A DNA stretch of 64,000 nt, from NCBI GenBank assembly GCA_020152595.1, contig JAIGNY010004486.1, forward strand, positions 1,416,001-1,480,000. Reading direction: 5' to 3'. The position numbers were made by a program, and so were the translations under genes. This DNA comes from Chiridota heheva. Lineage: Eukaryota; Echinodermata; Holothuroidea; Apodida; Chiridotidae. The notes under the pieces are model-generated. The model ran no database searches. It worked only from the letters and a program-made list of their open reading frames with translations, and was not told the origin of the DNA. Each line of letters starts with the position of its first letter. Position 1 is the stretch's first letter. Below, one piece after another: positions 26,801 through 41,800 of this stretch.

Positions 26801-29800
26801 TAATGTTGCCTGTACTTGTCATTGTGCTGATGTTGCCTGTACTTGTCATTGTGCTAATGTTGCCTGTGCTTGTCATTCAGCTAATGTTGCCTGTACTTGT
26901 CATTGTGCTGATGTTGCCTGTACTTGTCATTGAGCTAATGTTGCCTGTGCTTGTCATTCAGCTAATGTTGCCTGTACTTGTCATTCAGCTAATGTTGCCT
27001 GTGCTTGTCATTCAGCTAATGTTGCCTGTACTTGTCATTGTGCTGATGTTGCCTGTACTTGTCATTGTGCTAATGTTGCCTGTGCTTGTCATTCAGCTAA
27101 TGTTGCCTGTACTTGTCATTCAGCTAATGTAGCCTGTACTTGTCATTCAGCTAATGTTGCCTATACTTGTCATTGTGCTAATGTTGCCTGTACTTGTCAT
27201 TCAGCTAATGTTGCCTGTGCTTGTCATTCAGCTAATGTTGCCTGTACTTGTCATTATGCTAATGTTGCCTGTACTTGTCATTCAGCTAATGTTGCCTGTA
27301 CTTATCATTGTGCTAATGTTGCCTGTACTTGTCATTGTGCTAATGTTGCCTGTACTTATCATTGTGCTAATGTTGCCTATACTTGTCATTCTGCTAATGT
27401 TGCCTGTACTTGTCATTCAGCTAATGTTGCCTGTGCTTGTCATTCAGCTAACGTTGCCTGTACTTGTCATTGTGCTAATGTTGCCTGTACTTCTCATTGT
27501 GCTAATGTAGCCTGTACTTGTCATTGTGCTAATGTAGCCTGTACTTGTCATTGTGCTAATGTTGCCTGTACTTCTCATTGTGCTAATGTAGCCTGTACTT
27601 GTCATTGTGCTAATGTTGCCTGTGCTTGTCATCGTGCTAATGTAGCCTGTACTTGTCATTCAGCTAATGTTGCCTGTACTTATCATTGTGCTAATGTTGC
27701 CTGTGCTTGTCATTCAGCTAATGTTGCCTGTACTTGTCATTGTGCTAATGTTGCCTGTACTTGTCATTGTGCTAATGTTGCCTGTGCTTGTCATTGTGCT
27801 AATGTTGCCTATACTTGTCATTGTGCTAATCTTGCCTGTACTTATCATTGTGCTAATGTTGCCTGTACTTGTCATTGAGCTAATGTTGCCTGTGCTTGTC
27901 ATTGAGCTAATGTTGCCTGTACTTGTCATTCAGCTAATGTTGCCTGTACTTGTCATTGTGCTAATGTTGCCTGTGCTTGTCATTCAGCTAATGTTGCCTG
28001 TACTTGTCATTCAGCTAATGTTGCCTATACTTGTCATTGTGCTAATGCTGCCTATACTTGTCATTCAGCTAATGTTGCCTGTGCTTGTCATTCAGCTAAT
28101 GTTGCCTGTACTTGTCATTCAGCTAACGTTGCCTGTACTTGTCATTGTGCTAAATGTTGCCTGTACTTGTCATTCAGCTAATGTTGCCTGTACTTGACAT
28201 TGTGCTAATGTTGTCTGTGCTTGTCATTGAGCTAATGTTGCCTGTACTTGTCTACTATTCATTAATATTGATTTGTTTTGTTTTCCATTATTATTACAGG
28301 AAGACAATTTTACAAATGTCAACCAGGACAGTGCAATTTCTTTATGTGGTGCGATGAGGGTCCCCAGAGCTCCTCTGGTGCAGGGACGCTCCCCTCTAAC
28401 CATCCACCAAACAACAACAATTCAGCAGCTGGAGGCTATGGCATTTTCCAGTCTTTTGGTGATGCTGCTAGCAGTGGTTATGAGTCGTCTAGTGAAGATG
28501 TTGGGAGGGGTGCAAATGTATGGGGTGATGTGGTGTGTCAGTGCAACCATGCCGCTGTGGAGTAAGTACATTAGTTCAGAAGCTTCTTTCATTTCCATTG
28601 CCTTGCTCTTCTGCAAAAACTCCCCTGATAAAATGATCTCCTTTCTTCACCATACCCTCTACTATAATTATATCTAGTTTTCCTTTCTCACCTCCCCCTG
28701 TTCCATTCCTGCACTTTTTCTATTCCAATCTTTTTCAACTTCTGACATAATCTAACCTCCCAGGCACAATTTGACCTTTGATTTTGTGGTGCCATTTAAC
28801 CTCACCTGACAAACATTTGAAGCTTTTTTAATTTCCCTACCTTCTTATTTACCTAAAACCCATGCTTATGGGGGGTTTAGATACTTTGAAGGGGATTTAA
28901 CAGAACATGAAGCCCGTCGTCTGGTCTTCAAAAGAGATGGTGCCGAAACACTCACCAATACCATCTTTCTGACTTTTGCCACACCAACTCTCCCCTCCCA
29001 CATTACTGCAGGCTATCTGAGAATCCAAGTTGCCCCTAATTTCTTATTTAAAAGAAAAATCATATCCACCAGACTTTATTAAGAGTGTATGTTGGAATTC
29101 GCTGGAAAAACTATGCAAATCCCTCACCCCCACATCTGGGACATAAATTTCAACCATTTCCCAGACTTTCTTTTATCCTCTCTTCCCTACTAATTAACTT
29201 TACACCATCAAATCCAATTTGGGACCAATACCCCTCTGCATAGTCGCAACTGCAAGGAAGACATTGTTGTTACCAGCATTCGCTTCGACCACTCCTCTTT
29301 TACTCATTCCCATCTCTTATCCGGCTCCCCTGCCCCACTTGCAACATCGATCTCTCTATCAAGCATATTTTCTTAACCTGTCCTCTCTACCAGAAATCCA
29401 GATCTCTTCTCTCCTCAATCTCGGACCTATTCGAAAACAATTCTTCCCCAAACGTCATCAACTTCCTCCGCAACAACCTCTTCCACCACATATAATCTAC
29501 TCTTCTACACCTAACATTACACACCCCTTTCTTTTCACCTAATTTTTTCTCCCACATTCAGCTTTTCCCCTTTATCTCCCTTACCATGGAGCTTTTCCCC
29601 TTTATCTCCCTTACCGTGGAGCTATTTCCCTTTATCTCCCTTACTGTGGAGCTTTTCCCCTTTATCTCCCTTACCATGGAGCTATTTCCCTTTATCTCCC
29701 TTACTGTGGAGCTATTCCCCTTTATCTCCTTTACCATGGAGCTTTTCCCCTTTATCTCCCTTACCATGGAGCTTTTCCCCTTTATCTCCCTTACCATGGA

Positions 29801-32800
29801 GCTATTTCCCTTTATCTCCCTTACCATGGAGCTATTCCCCTTTATCTCCTTTACCATGGAGCTTTTCCCCTTTATCTCCCTTACCATGGAGCTATTTCCC
29901 TTTATCTCCCTTACTGTGGAGCTATTCCCCTTTATCTCCTTTACCATGGAGCTTTTCCCCTTTATCTCCCTTACCATGGAGCTTTTCCCTTTATCTCCTT
30001 ACCATGGAGCTATTTCCCTTTATCTCCCTTACTGTGGAGCTATTCCCTTTATCTCCTTTACCATGGAGCTTTTCCCCTTTATCTCCCTTACCATGGAGAT
30101 ATTTCCCTTTATCTCCTTACTGTGGAGCTATTCCCTTTATCTCCTTTACCATGGAGCTTTTCCCCTTTATCTCCCTTACCATGGAGCTTTTCCCCTTTAT
30201 CTCCCTTACCATGGAGCTTTTCCCTTTATCTCCCTTACCATGGAGCTATTCCCCTTTATCTCCTTTACCATGGAGCTTTTCCCCTTTATCTCCCTTTTTT
30301 ACCATGGAGCTATTTCCCTTTATCTCCTTACTGTGGAGCTATTCCCTTTATCTCCTTTACCATGGAGCTTTTCCCCTTTATCTCCCTTACCATGGAGCTT
30401 TTCCCCTTTATCTCCCTTACCATGGAGCTATTTCCCTTTATCTCCCTTACTGTGGAGCTATTCCCCTTTATCTCCTTTACCATGGAGCTTTTCCCCTTTA
30501 TCTCCTTACCATGGAGCTATTTCCTTTATCTCCTTACTGTGGAGCTATTCCCTTTATCTCCTTTACCATGGAGCTTTTCCCTTTTATCTCCCTTACCATG
30601 GAGCATTTCCCCTTTATCTCCCTTACCATGGAGCTTTTCCCCTTTATCTCCCTTACCATGGAGCTATTTCCCTTTATCTCCCTTACTGTGGAGCTATTCC
30701 CCTTTATCTCCTTTACCATGGAGCTTTTCCCCTTTATCTCCCTTACCATGGAGCATTTCCCCTTTATCTCCCTTACTGTGGAGCTATTCCCCTTTATCTC
30801 CTTTACCATGGAGCTTTTCCTTTATCTCCCTTACCATGGAGCATTTCCCCTTTATCTCCCTTACCATGGAGCTTTTCCTTTATCTCCCTTACCATGGAGC
30901 TATTTCCTTTATCTCCTTACTGTGGAGCTATTCCCTTTATCTCCTTACCATGGAGCTTTTCCCCTTTATCTCCCTTACCATGGAGCTTTTCCCTTTATCT
31001 CCCTTACCATGGAGCTATTTCCTTTATCTCCCTTACTGTGGAGCTATTCCCTTTATCTCCTTTACCATGGAGCTTTTCCCTTTATCTCCCTTACCATGGA
31101 GCATTTCCCTTTATCTCCTTACCATGGAGCTTTTCCCCTTTATCTCCCTTACCATGGAGCTATTTCCCTTTATCTCCCTTACTGTGGAGCTATTCCCCTT
31201 TATCTCCTTTACCATGGAGCTTTTCCCCTTTATCTCCCTTACCATGGAGCATTTCCCCTTTATCTCCCTTACCATGGAGCTTTTCCCCTTTATCTCCCTT
31301 ACCATGGAGCTATTAACTGAGAATAGCTCCATGCCCCTACAACCTTCCATCTCCTCACTATCCTTACTCTTACACCATTATTTATTAACACCCTTTTCGC
31401 ACTTTTATCTCTGACTGTCGCGATGCCGTTATACATCACCAAACCAAACTTTCCCTACCCCGTTCCCTCCCTTTCTTTAGTTTTCTTGGAAAGTAGTTGT
31501 CAAAATAATGAATTAATATTTGCTATGGCACTTATAAAATACCGTATATCATGAGGGTACTGCTCGCAATCCCCCAAAGCCTCTCGATCTAGGAAGTAAA
31601 ATGCTACAATCTCAGACAAAAGTACTTTTTCCTTTACTTTAATTACTTATCATCTTCAATCCCACTGGAGCATAAAGCTGCTTCAATATTTTACCATCTT
31701 CTTCTGTCGTGGGCCATGACCTGAGCTTCACACCATGAAAGACCCATTTCCTCTAATTCAGTCATTAGTGTTCTTCTCCAGGTGGTTGGCCTGCCTCTCC
31801 ACTGTTTTCCTGATGTATCCACCTCAGTGCTACCTTTGGGATCATGTCTTGTGTCATTCTCAGATCCTGGCCAAGCCACTACAGCCATTGTTTTTTGAAA
31901 TATTTTGTGAAGCCAGTGTATGTTGCAAGCCAGCACAAGTTATGAGCGGCACTGATTTTGTTCATGGAAGGGGACAAAATTGACCTATGGCCTTGATTGT
32001 AGACCCTTCCATACAACCACATTAAAAATTGTGGTTATTCTAAATTCATCTATCTTTCTGTCCTTTTCCGTCCCAGGAGAACTGTGCAAAAAGATGGTCC
32101 CAACAAAGGACGCCAGTTCTACGTCTGCAGCAAACCTCAAGGGAAGCAATGTTCATTTTTTCAGTGGGCTGATGAGGAACCAGGTCAAAGGTCAGGATCA
32201 GGCAGGGGCCAAGGAAGTAAGTAACCATGTAATATATTTTGATCAATATTTTAGAAGATGTTATTATTGATGTAGGTATCAGTGGCGGTAGCAGGATCGA
32301 TTGAAACATTCTGCTTTTCTAAACTTTTTAAGAAATTCCAGCATAAACAATTATTTAATGTTTTGAATAATTGAAATGCTATCACAAACAAGTTATGGGT
32401 TGTAAACTACATTCCTTTCCTTTCAGTATTCTGGAGGGTGTGCACACTGTTGCTTATAAAGGTGCTTGGTCTGAAGCTTTCCCTGTTTTGACATTATGCA
32501 CACAGATCCTAGAAATGATGCACACAGATCTTAGAAATGATGCACACAGATCTTAGAAATGATGCACACAGATCCTAGAAATAATGCTCACAGATCCTAG
32601 AAATAATGCTCACAGATCCTAGAAATGATGCACACAGATCTTAGAAATGATGCACACAGATCCTAGAAATAATGCACACAGATCCTAGAAATGATGCACA
32701 CAGATCCTAGAAATGATGCACACAGATCCTATAAATGATGCACACAGATACTAGATAGAAATGATGCACACGGATCCTAGAAATTATTTACACGGATCCT

Positions 32801-35800
32801 AGAAATGATACACACAGATCCTAGAAATGATGTACACAGATCCTAGAAATGATGCACACAGATTTTAGAAATGATGCACACAGATCCTAATGCACACAGA
32901 TCCTAGAAATGATTTACACAGATCCTAGAAATGATTTACACAGATCCTAGAAATGATGTAAACAGATCCTAGAAATGAAGTATTTTTCTCAACTTGCAAC
33001 ATGAGCAGCTCGATTAGTCTTCTTGAGTCAAGTATTACTTGCCTAGCACAGGAAGTAGGTGGTATTTCATACAACCTTTTGGTTGTGGATCTCAAGCCAT
33101 GACCAGTCTAGTATTGCTGAGTACATGCTGAAATCTGTCATCTTTGATACACTCACTTACAAAGGTTAGAATAATTACAAACATTTGTAAATCAAACTAA
33201 TGATTTTGATATAAATAGAAAAATGTGAAAATTATTACTGCATGATACATTTTTCAAAGTAGGAATCAAAAAGAAATGAAAACTTAAAAACATAATGGAA
33301 TTCTATTTAAAGTTCTAATTACAATATGTGTTGGGCACTACCATTATAGGAAAAGGTGAAAAAATGTGTTTTGTTTTATTGAAATATAATACGACGAATA
33401 TTAGACTCCACGATTGACGTATACTTGAATGTGTATATATAAATATAACATTAATCATATTCCTTGTGATTGAATAGCCCTGCATAGACCTGATAAACTG
33501 AAGGACTGGGAAGGACGTGATGAAGTAATGGACACACTATCTGGAGAAAATTGTATTTGCCTTTCCAGTGCTGAAACACTTTAATCATTTGGCCAAACCA
33601 AAATCGTATCATTGTAAAATGGCAATGAATTTGAAAGAAATGTATTTGCAGTCTTTATTTGAGTTTTTGTTTAGACCTTGGTCTTTATTCTATAGTTGAT
33701 GGCCTCAACCAGCCCTTTTGAAAGGGCTGTGCTTGTGAAAGGATAGCTTATCTGATCTGCTTATATTGCTGGTCATGTACTGATTTATAGGGATTGCTAT
33801 ATTATATTATTATACATACATTTATAAAGCGCTAAAATTACATAAAATCTGTAATCTAAAGCATTGTACAATAAAGTCTTTAAATATCAAATAAATAGAA
33901 GGTAGAAATATAAATATTAGGTCATAAAATATCAAAATCAATAAAGATATAGAAGATAAAACATAAGCAACTTATCACAAAGTAAAAGAATCAGAAGCAA
34001 AATCTACAAATTTATAAATATTTCAACGATAGAATTGGGTCTTATGCCTTTTCTTGTACAAGGGAAGGGTGGGAGGCTGGTCTGAATCTCGGAAGGGAGA
34101 CTGTTGCAGAGTTAAGGGGTAGAGTGACAAGGAGACTGTTCCAGAGTTTAGGGGTAGAGTGACAAGGAGACTGTTCCAGAGTTAAGGGGTAGAGTGACAA
34201 GGAGACTGTTCCAGAGTTTAGGGGTAGAGTGACAAGGAGACTGTTTCAGAGTTGGGGTAGAGTGACAAGGAGACTGTTCCAGAGTTAAGGGGTAGAGTGA
34301 CAAGGAGACTGTCCCAAAGTTTTGGGGTAGAGTGACAAGGAGACTCTTCCAGAGTTAAGGGGTAGAGTGAAAAACCCATTCACCAAGTTTGGAGTGAACT
34401 CTGGTTACCTTGTTGCACAGAACAAGTATTATAAATGTTATACCTTACTTGTACAAGACCCTTAATATAAACATGGATTGTACATCTAATGGAACATTGT
34501 ATCCGTACCAGGATATATGCCAGTATTTAAACTTATATTCATGTTTGTATTATCCACACAGTTCAGTGTATACTTCCTTCATCTTATAGACCTTTTCAGA
34601 CCTAGTTTAACCGAAAGTTATTTCTTCCATACTTTGACCAATCAACTGCAGGGGGCATATACCTTTTGTTACCGAACCAATTGTGTGCAGTTTAGGGGTT
34701 AAAAATTTGTAAGAAACAATGAGCATGCGTATTACCTGCATGTATAACACATGTATGATAAGTGCGTTTGATAGGGCTTTTTCATAAATTTCCCTTCATT
34801 TCCTACTGTAATACGTTAGTTTGACTGAGAGCTAAGACTTGATTTCTCAGTGGATGTAAACAATTTTCCCATCAAACATGCAAATAATATGTCACTAATT
34901 TGCATATCAGGTGTCAAAAGCTGCTATCTTGATGACATTTTGCTTTCTTGTGACTTACGACAATGTTGTTTTTCGTAGAATATTTGAATTGTTTAGAATA
35001 TTTCCTTTCAATTGATACCACGTTAGAATTTTTTGTAGCAGAGAAAGTACAAATTGATAACTTTGATCATTTATCCCCTTTGTTCACGTCAGCATTGTGC
35101 AAACTATGCACAAACCACACACTGTACGTTCATGTAGTCCTACATAGCACACACTGTACGTTCACGTAGGCCTATATAGCACACACTAAAACAAGGCATC
35201 ACCCAAACACCAACATGGTACACAGAAGACTGAAGTCGGATGCTGTTGAGGTCTGTTCTGCCACTGCTTGTTGTGCTGTTGAGGTCTGTTCTGTCACCGC
35301 TTGTTGTGCTGTTAAGGTCTGTTCTGTCACTGCTTGTTGTGCTGTTGAGGTCTGTTCTGCCACTGCTTGTTGTGCTGTTGAGGTCTTTTCTGCCACTGCT
35401 TGTTGTGCTGTTGAGGTCTGTTCTGTCACCGCTTGTTGTGCTGTTGAGGTCTGTTCTGTCACTGCTTGTTGTGCTGTTGAGGTCTGTTCTGTCACTGCTT
35501 GTTGTGCTGTTGAGGTCTGTTCTGTCACTGCTTGTTGTGCTGTTGAGGTCTGTTCTGTCACTGCTTGTTGTGCTGTTGAGGTCTGTTCTGTCACTGCTTG
35601 TTGTGCTGTTGAGGTCTGTTCTGTCACTGCTTGTTGTGCTGTTGAGGTCTGTTCTGTCACTGCTTGTTGTGCTGTTGAGGTCTGTTCTGCCACTGCTTGT
35701 TGTGCTGTTGAGGTCTGTTCTGTCACTGCTTGTTGTGCTGTTGAGGTCTGTTCTGTCACTGCTTGTTGTGCTGTTCTGTTCTGTCACTGCTTGTTGTGCT

Positions 35801-38800
35801 GTTGAGGTCTGTTCTGTCACTGCTTGTTGTGCTGTTGAGGTCTGTTCTGTCACTGCTTGTTGTGCTGTTGAGGTCTGTTCTGTCACTGCTTGTTGTGCTG
35901 TTGAGGTCTGTTCTGTCACTGCTTGTTGTGCTGTTGAGGTCTGTTCTGTCACTGCTTGTTCCTCTTCCCAGCTTGACTACTGGTGTTCATTACCTCCAAA
36001 TAATACCTTATAGTAAAACTTTGTTATTTCACCAGATTTGGCAAGTAAATCATACAGTGCTGCTGTGTATAGTTTATCGCTATCCTGGTAGTTTATGCAC
36101 AAATACAATAATAGAAAAAAAGCAGATTTCGAGCGTGATGCTTTGCTTGTTTCAAAGGATTGGAAGGGCTATTCGTTTATTCCATTGTACCAATGGAAAG
36201 ACTGACACATTTTCTAAATCTGGATTAAAGAAGTTTCCAATTCAGATAATGACCTGCAGAGCTATGAAATTTCAACAAAAAAAGTGCCAAAATGCCCCCA
36301 AAATCATTAAATTTGACACATTTTTACCAAAACTTTAATAAATAGGACTAGGTATGAGCAAAATTTTGATAAGATTTGAACTAGATAATGGTGACCGAAA
36401 ATGTAAAAATTATTTTACAAGTGGTGTTTTAATGTTTTTGAAGAAAAAAATTGTTTTAGTGATTTTTTTACAAAAAAATAAAATTCTGCATGTTTGCCTT
36501 CAATTAACGAAAACAAATTAAAAAAAAACCCACACAAAAAACACAATATTTTGAAAGATCTGATGTAGTAACTAACCCTAACTAATCACTTTTAAATGAC
36601 ACTACATGCACCCCTCTAGGATTTTGGTATGACCCCATGTTTTTCCTCTGAACTTGGTACTTCCAAATTGGTTGTGACATGTCTGCTTGGAAGTTAAAAG
36701 GTTAAGTTGTTTAACTTCTCCTGCATCATATGACCTTTGCTCCTGGGTGTGCTGAACTATGTCACGAATCAACCAGATGATGGAATTCTAAAGCTTGGTG
36801 TGTTTTAACAACTTTGCTTTTGAATTTTTAGTGAGAATTCAGGACAGAATCTTTTGCTATTTTTATTTCAGGGGGAAGAGGAGGATGGTCTGAGAGAGGC
36901 AGAGGTAAGAGTAACCATGACAAGCAGTCAGGAAGTGGGGACGGAGGAAAGTTACATGTGGTATTTGTGGAGAACAAGGTAAGTAGAAGTTTGTTGAATG
37001 TAATTTTTTTTAAACTTTATATTTCAAAGAATAGTGAGAGCTATTCTACTACCATCGGTTAAAGTTTTTGGAGGAGTTTCTCTATTTGGTTAAAGCTGTT
37101 TGTTGAATTATTTAAAGGAGGTTGTTTGTTATGAGAATGATATTCCTGACAAAATATTTGTCTTGGTATGAAAGAAAAATCAAACAAAAGAGTTCTCGCC
37201 TCAAAATAATTTGAAATTGTCATGGGTATGAAAAGAAATTTAAAGAAGGTGTCTGGAGGAGTTTGTTTGTAATGATAATGACAGTCCTTACATGAAGAGG
37301 AATTAAAATATTTGTCTTGGCATGAAAGAAAAATCTTACAATAGAGTCTTCACCTCAAAAATATCTGAAATTAAGTGTCTTAGGTGTGAAAAGAAATATA
37401 AACAATAAGTGGAATGTTGGGTAGAAGATGACATGATAATAAGTAGAAAAAGAATTGGGATGAGAGTGGGATTTCATGTGGGACAGGGTGGAATTGTATG
37501 TAGTTCAGGGTGGGATGGCATGTGGGACAAAGATGGCATATTGAATAGGGTAGGTTGACTTGTTGGACAGCTTAGGTTGGAATTTTAGACAGGGCTGGTT
37601 GGCATGTGGGGCAGTGTGGTTTGACATTGTCGATATGCTGATCATGCATTGTAGTGGAATGAGAGATCTGGTTTTCAGGCGTAATTGCATGTAGTACATA
37701 GGGTGTGGGATGCCATTTGGGACAGGTTAAGATGGTGTGTGAGACAGGCTGTAAGGTATGTATTGCATGTAGTACTTAGGGTGTGGGGTGCCATTTGGGA
37801 CAGAGGTTGAGATGGAGTGCGAGACAGGCTGTAAGGTACGTATTGCATGTAGTACATAGGGTGTGGGATGCCATTTGGGACAGGTTAAGATGGAGTGTGA
37901 GTGTAAGCTTACGTTATTAGTGGTGATGGAGTTTTCTATGGTTTGCAAAGTCTAGTTTGTCAAACATTAAGCAATATTGTTACACATAATTTTGTTTTAA
38001 TGTTGCTTTACACTTTTTTCATGCTGTGTGACACATTTTTTCTTAGATTGGAAAAAGGATTACAGTACAGGATATAGTTCTGCGAATGTGTGGGGTTAAT
38101 TGGGGAGGGTACGGGTTTGGAAAGGGCTGGGTTGGGGAAGGGTTAGGGATGAATAATACGATGAAAATTACAGACAAAATTTATTCTACTTAAATGACTA
38201 AGAACAATAATTGTGTCATCCACAAGGATGCTTTGTAATATTGTAATCTTTCATTGACATTAGAGAGTCAGCCTGGGTTTCTCCTTTCTTTGTGGTTCAA
38301 TGAACTATAAGAGGTGTTTCATTGTTTCAGTGCTAGCTTTTATCAGTTGTTTCAGTGCTAGCTTTCATGTGTTTTCTAAGTTACTGGGTGAGGTAGTGTA
38401 ACCTTCAGGTTTTTTTGTCTTAAAATATCTGGGACAACTCAAAACTATTTTGAAGTTTGTAATAAAATGTGAAAAGCAAAGGAAAAGGTGCATCCTTCAA
38501 AGCTCAAGTAATTTGAAATTATCTGCCCCTACTATAGACTTAATATTGTGCAAGTTTGTAGTTTGAAATCATCTGCCCCTACTATAGGCTTTATATTGTG
38601 CAAGTTTGTAATTTGAAATCATCTGCCCCTACTATAGGCTTTATATTGTGCAAGTTTGTAATTTGAAATCATCTGCCCCTACCATAGGCTTCATATTGTG
38701 CAAGTTTGTAATTTGAAATCATCTGCCCCTACTATAGGCTTTATATTGTGCAAGTTTGTAATTTGAAATCATCTGCCCCTGCTATAGGCTTTATATTGTG

Positions 38801-41800
38801 CAAGTTTGTAATTTGAAATCATCTGCCCCTACTATAGGCTTTATATTGTGCAAGTTTGTAATTTAAAATCATCTGCCCCTACTATAGGCTTTATATTGTG
38901 CAAGTTTGTAATTTGAAAGCATCTGCCCCTACCATAGGCTTTATATTGTTGCTATTGGCTTTATATTGTACAAGTTTGTAATTTGAAATCATCTGCCCCT
39001 ACCATAGGCTTCATATTGTGCAAGTTTGTAATTTGAAATCATCTGCCCCTACTATAGGCTTTATATTGTGCAAGTTTGTAATTTGAAATCATCTGCCCCT
39101 ACTATAGGCTTTATATTGTGCAAGTTTGTAATTTGAAATCATCTGCCCCTACTATAGGCTTTATATTGTGCAAGTTTGTAATTTGAAATCATCTGCCCCT
39201 ACTATAGGCTTTATATTGTGCAAGTTTGTAATTTGAAATCATCTGCCCCTACCATAGGCTTCATATTGTGCAAGTTTGTAATTTGAAATCATCTGCCCCT
39301 ACTATAGGCTTTATATTGTGCAAGTTTGTAATTTGAAATCATCTGCCCCTACTATAGGCTTTATATTGTGCAAGTTTGTAATTTGAAATCATCTGCCCCT
39401 ACTATAGGCTTTATATTGTGCAAGTTTGTAATTTGAAATCATCTGCCCCTACTATAGGCTTTATATTGTGCAAGTTTGTAATTTGAAATCATCTGCCCCT
39501 ACCATAGGCTTCATATTGTGCAAGTTTGTAATTTGAAATCATCTGCCCCTACCATAGACTTTATATTGTGCAAGTTTGTAATTTGAAATCATCTGCCCCT
39601 ACTATAGGCTTTATATTGTGCAAGTTTGTAATTTGAAATCATCTGCCCCTACCTATAGGCTTTATATTGTGCAAGTTTGTAATTTGAAATCATCTGCCCC
39701 TACCATAGGCTTCATATTGTGCAAGTTTGTAATTTGAAGTCATCTGCACCTACCATAGGCTTCATATTGTGCAAGTTTGTAATTTGAAACCATCTGCTCC
39801 TACCATAGGCTTTATATTGTGCAAGTTTGCAATTTGAAATCATCTGCCCCTGCTATAGGCTTTATATTGTGCAAGTTTGTAATTTGAAATCATCTGCCCC
39901 TACCATAGGCTTCATATTGTGCAAGTTTGTAATTTGAAATCATCTGCCCCTACTATAGGCTTTATATTGTGCAAGTTTGTAATTTGAAATCATCTGCCCC
40001 TACCATAGGCTTCATATTGTGCAAGTTTGTAATTTGAAATCATCTGCCCCTACTATAGGCTTTATATTGTGCAAGTTTGTAATTTGAAATCATCTGACCC
40101 TACTATAGGCTTTATATTGTGCAAGTTTGTAATTTGAAATCATCTGCCCCTACTATAGGCTTTATATTGTGCAAGTTGATAATTTGAAATCATCTGCCCC
40201 TACTATAGGCTTTATATTGTGCAAGTTTGTAATTTGAAATCATCTGCCCCTACTATAGGCTTTATATTGTGCAAGTTTGTAATTTGAAATCATCTGCCCC
40301 TACTATAGGCTTTATATTGTGCAAGTTTGTAATTTGAAATCATCTGCCCCTACTATAGGCTTTATATTGTGCAAGTTTGTAATTTGAAATCATCTGCCCC
40401 TACTATAGGCTTTATATTGTGCAAGTTTGTAATTTGAAATCATCTGCCCCTACTATAGGCTTTATATTGTGCAAGTTTGTAATTTGAAATCATCTGCCCC
40501 TACTATAGGCTTTATATTGTGCAAGTTTGTAATTTGAAATCATCTGCCCCTACTATAGGCTTTATATTGTGCAAGTTTGTAATTTGAAATCATCTGCCCC
40601 TACCATAGGCTTCATATTGTGCAAGTTTGTAATTTGAAATCATCTGCCCCTACCATAGGCTTCATATTGTGCAAGTTTGTAATTTGAAATCATCTGCCCC
40701 TACCATAGGCTTCATATTGTGCAAGTTTGTAATTTGAAATCATCTGCCCCTACTATAGGCTTTATATTGTGCAAGTTTGTAATTTGAAATCATCTGCCCC
40801 TACTATAGGCTTTATATTGTGCAAGTTTGTAATTTGAAATCATCTGCCCCTGCTATAGGCTTTATATTGTGCAAGTTTGTAATTTGAAATCATCTGCCCC
40901 TACTATAGGCTTTATATTGTGCAAGTTTGTAATTTGAAATCATCTGCCCCTACCATAGGCTTCATATTGTGCAAGTTTGTAATTTGAAATCATCTGCCCC
41001 TACCATAGGCTTTATATTGTGCAAGTTTGTAATTTGAAATCATCTGCCCCTACTATAGGCTTTATATTGTGCAAGTTTGTAATTTAAAATCATCTGCCCC
41101 TACCATAGGCTTTATATTGTGCAAGTTTGTAATTTGAAATCATCTGCCCCTACTATAGGCTTTATATTGTGCAAGTTGATAATTTGAAATCATCTGCCCC
41201 TACTATAGGCTTTATATTGTGCAAGTTGATAATTTGAAATCATCTGCCCCTGCTATAGGCTTTACATTGTGCAAGTTTGTAATTTGAAATCATCTGCCCC
41301 TACTATAGGCTTTATATTGTGCAAGTTTGTAATTTGAAATCATCTGCCCCTACCATAGGCTTCATATTGTGCAAGTTTGTAATTTGAAATCATCTGCCCT
41401 ACCATAGGCTTTATATTGTGCAAGTTTGTAATTTGAAATCATCTGCCCCTACCATAGGCTTCATATTGTGCAAGTTTGTAATTTGAAATCATCTGCCCCT
41501 ACCATAGGCTTTATATTGTGCAAGTTTGTAATTTAAAATCATCTGCCCCTACTATAGGCTTTATATTGTGCAAGTTTGTAATTTGAAAGCATCTGCCCCT
41601 ACCATAGGCTTTATATTGTGCAAGTTTGCAATTTGAAATCATCTGCCCCTGCTATTGGCTTTATATTGTACAAGTTTGTAATTTGAAATCATCTGCCCCT
41701 ACCATAGGCTTCATATTGTGCAAGTTTGTAATTTGAAATCATCTGCCCCTACTATAGGCTTTATATTGTGCAAGTTTGTAATTTGAAATCATCTGCCCCT

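Noticed and set aside
25131..27510. ORFs of CHCANVACT (Cys-rich) and MLPVLVIQL (hydrophobic) repeats
   Set aside because: Both are frames of one 27-bp minisatellite within a TOP3A intron. No codon-level constraint is seen; variants change residues freely.
29586..31414. 576- and 438-codon ORFs in overlapping frames
   Set aside because: They are 30-bp array artefacts. All three + frames and one - frame are open, which real genes do not show.
35140..35952. 270-codon minus-strand ORF rich in Thr, Ser and Gln
   Set aside because: It is an artefact of the 33-bp array.
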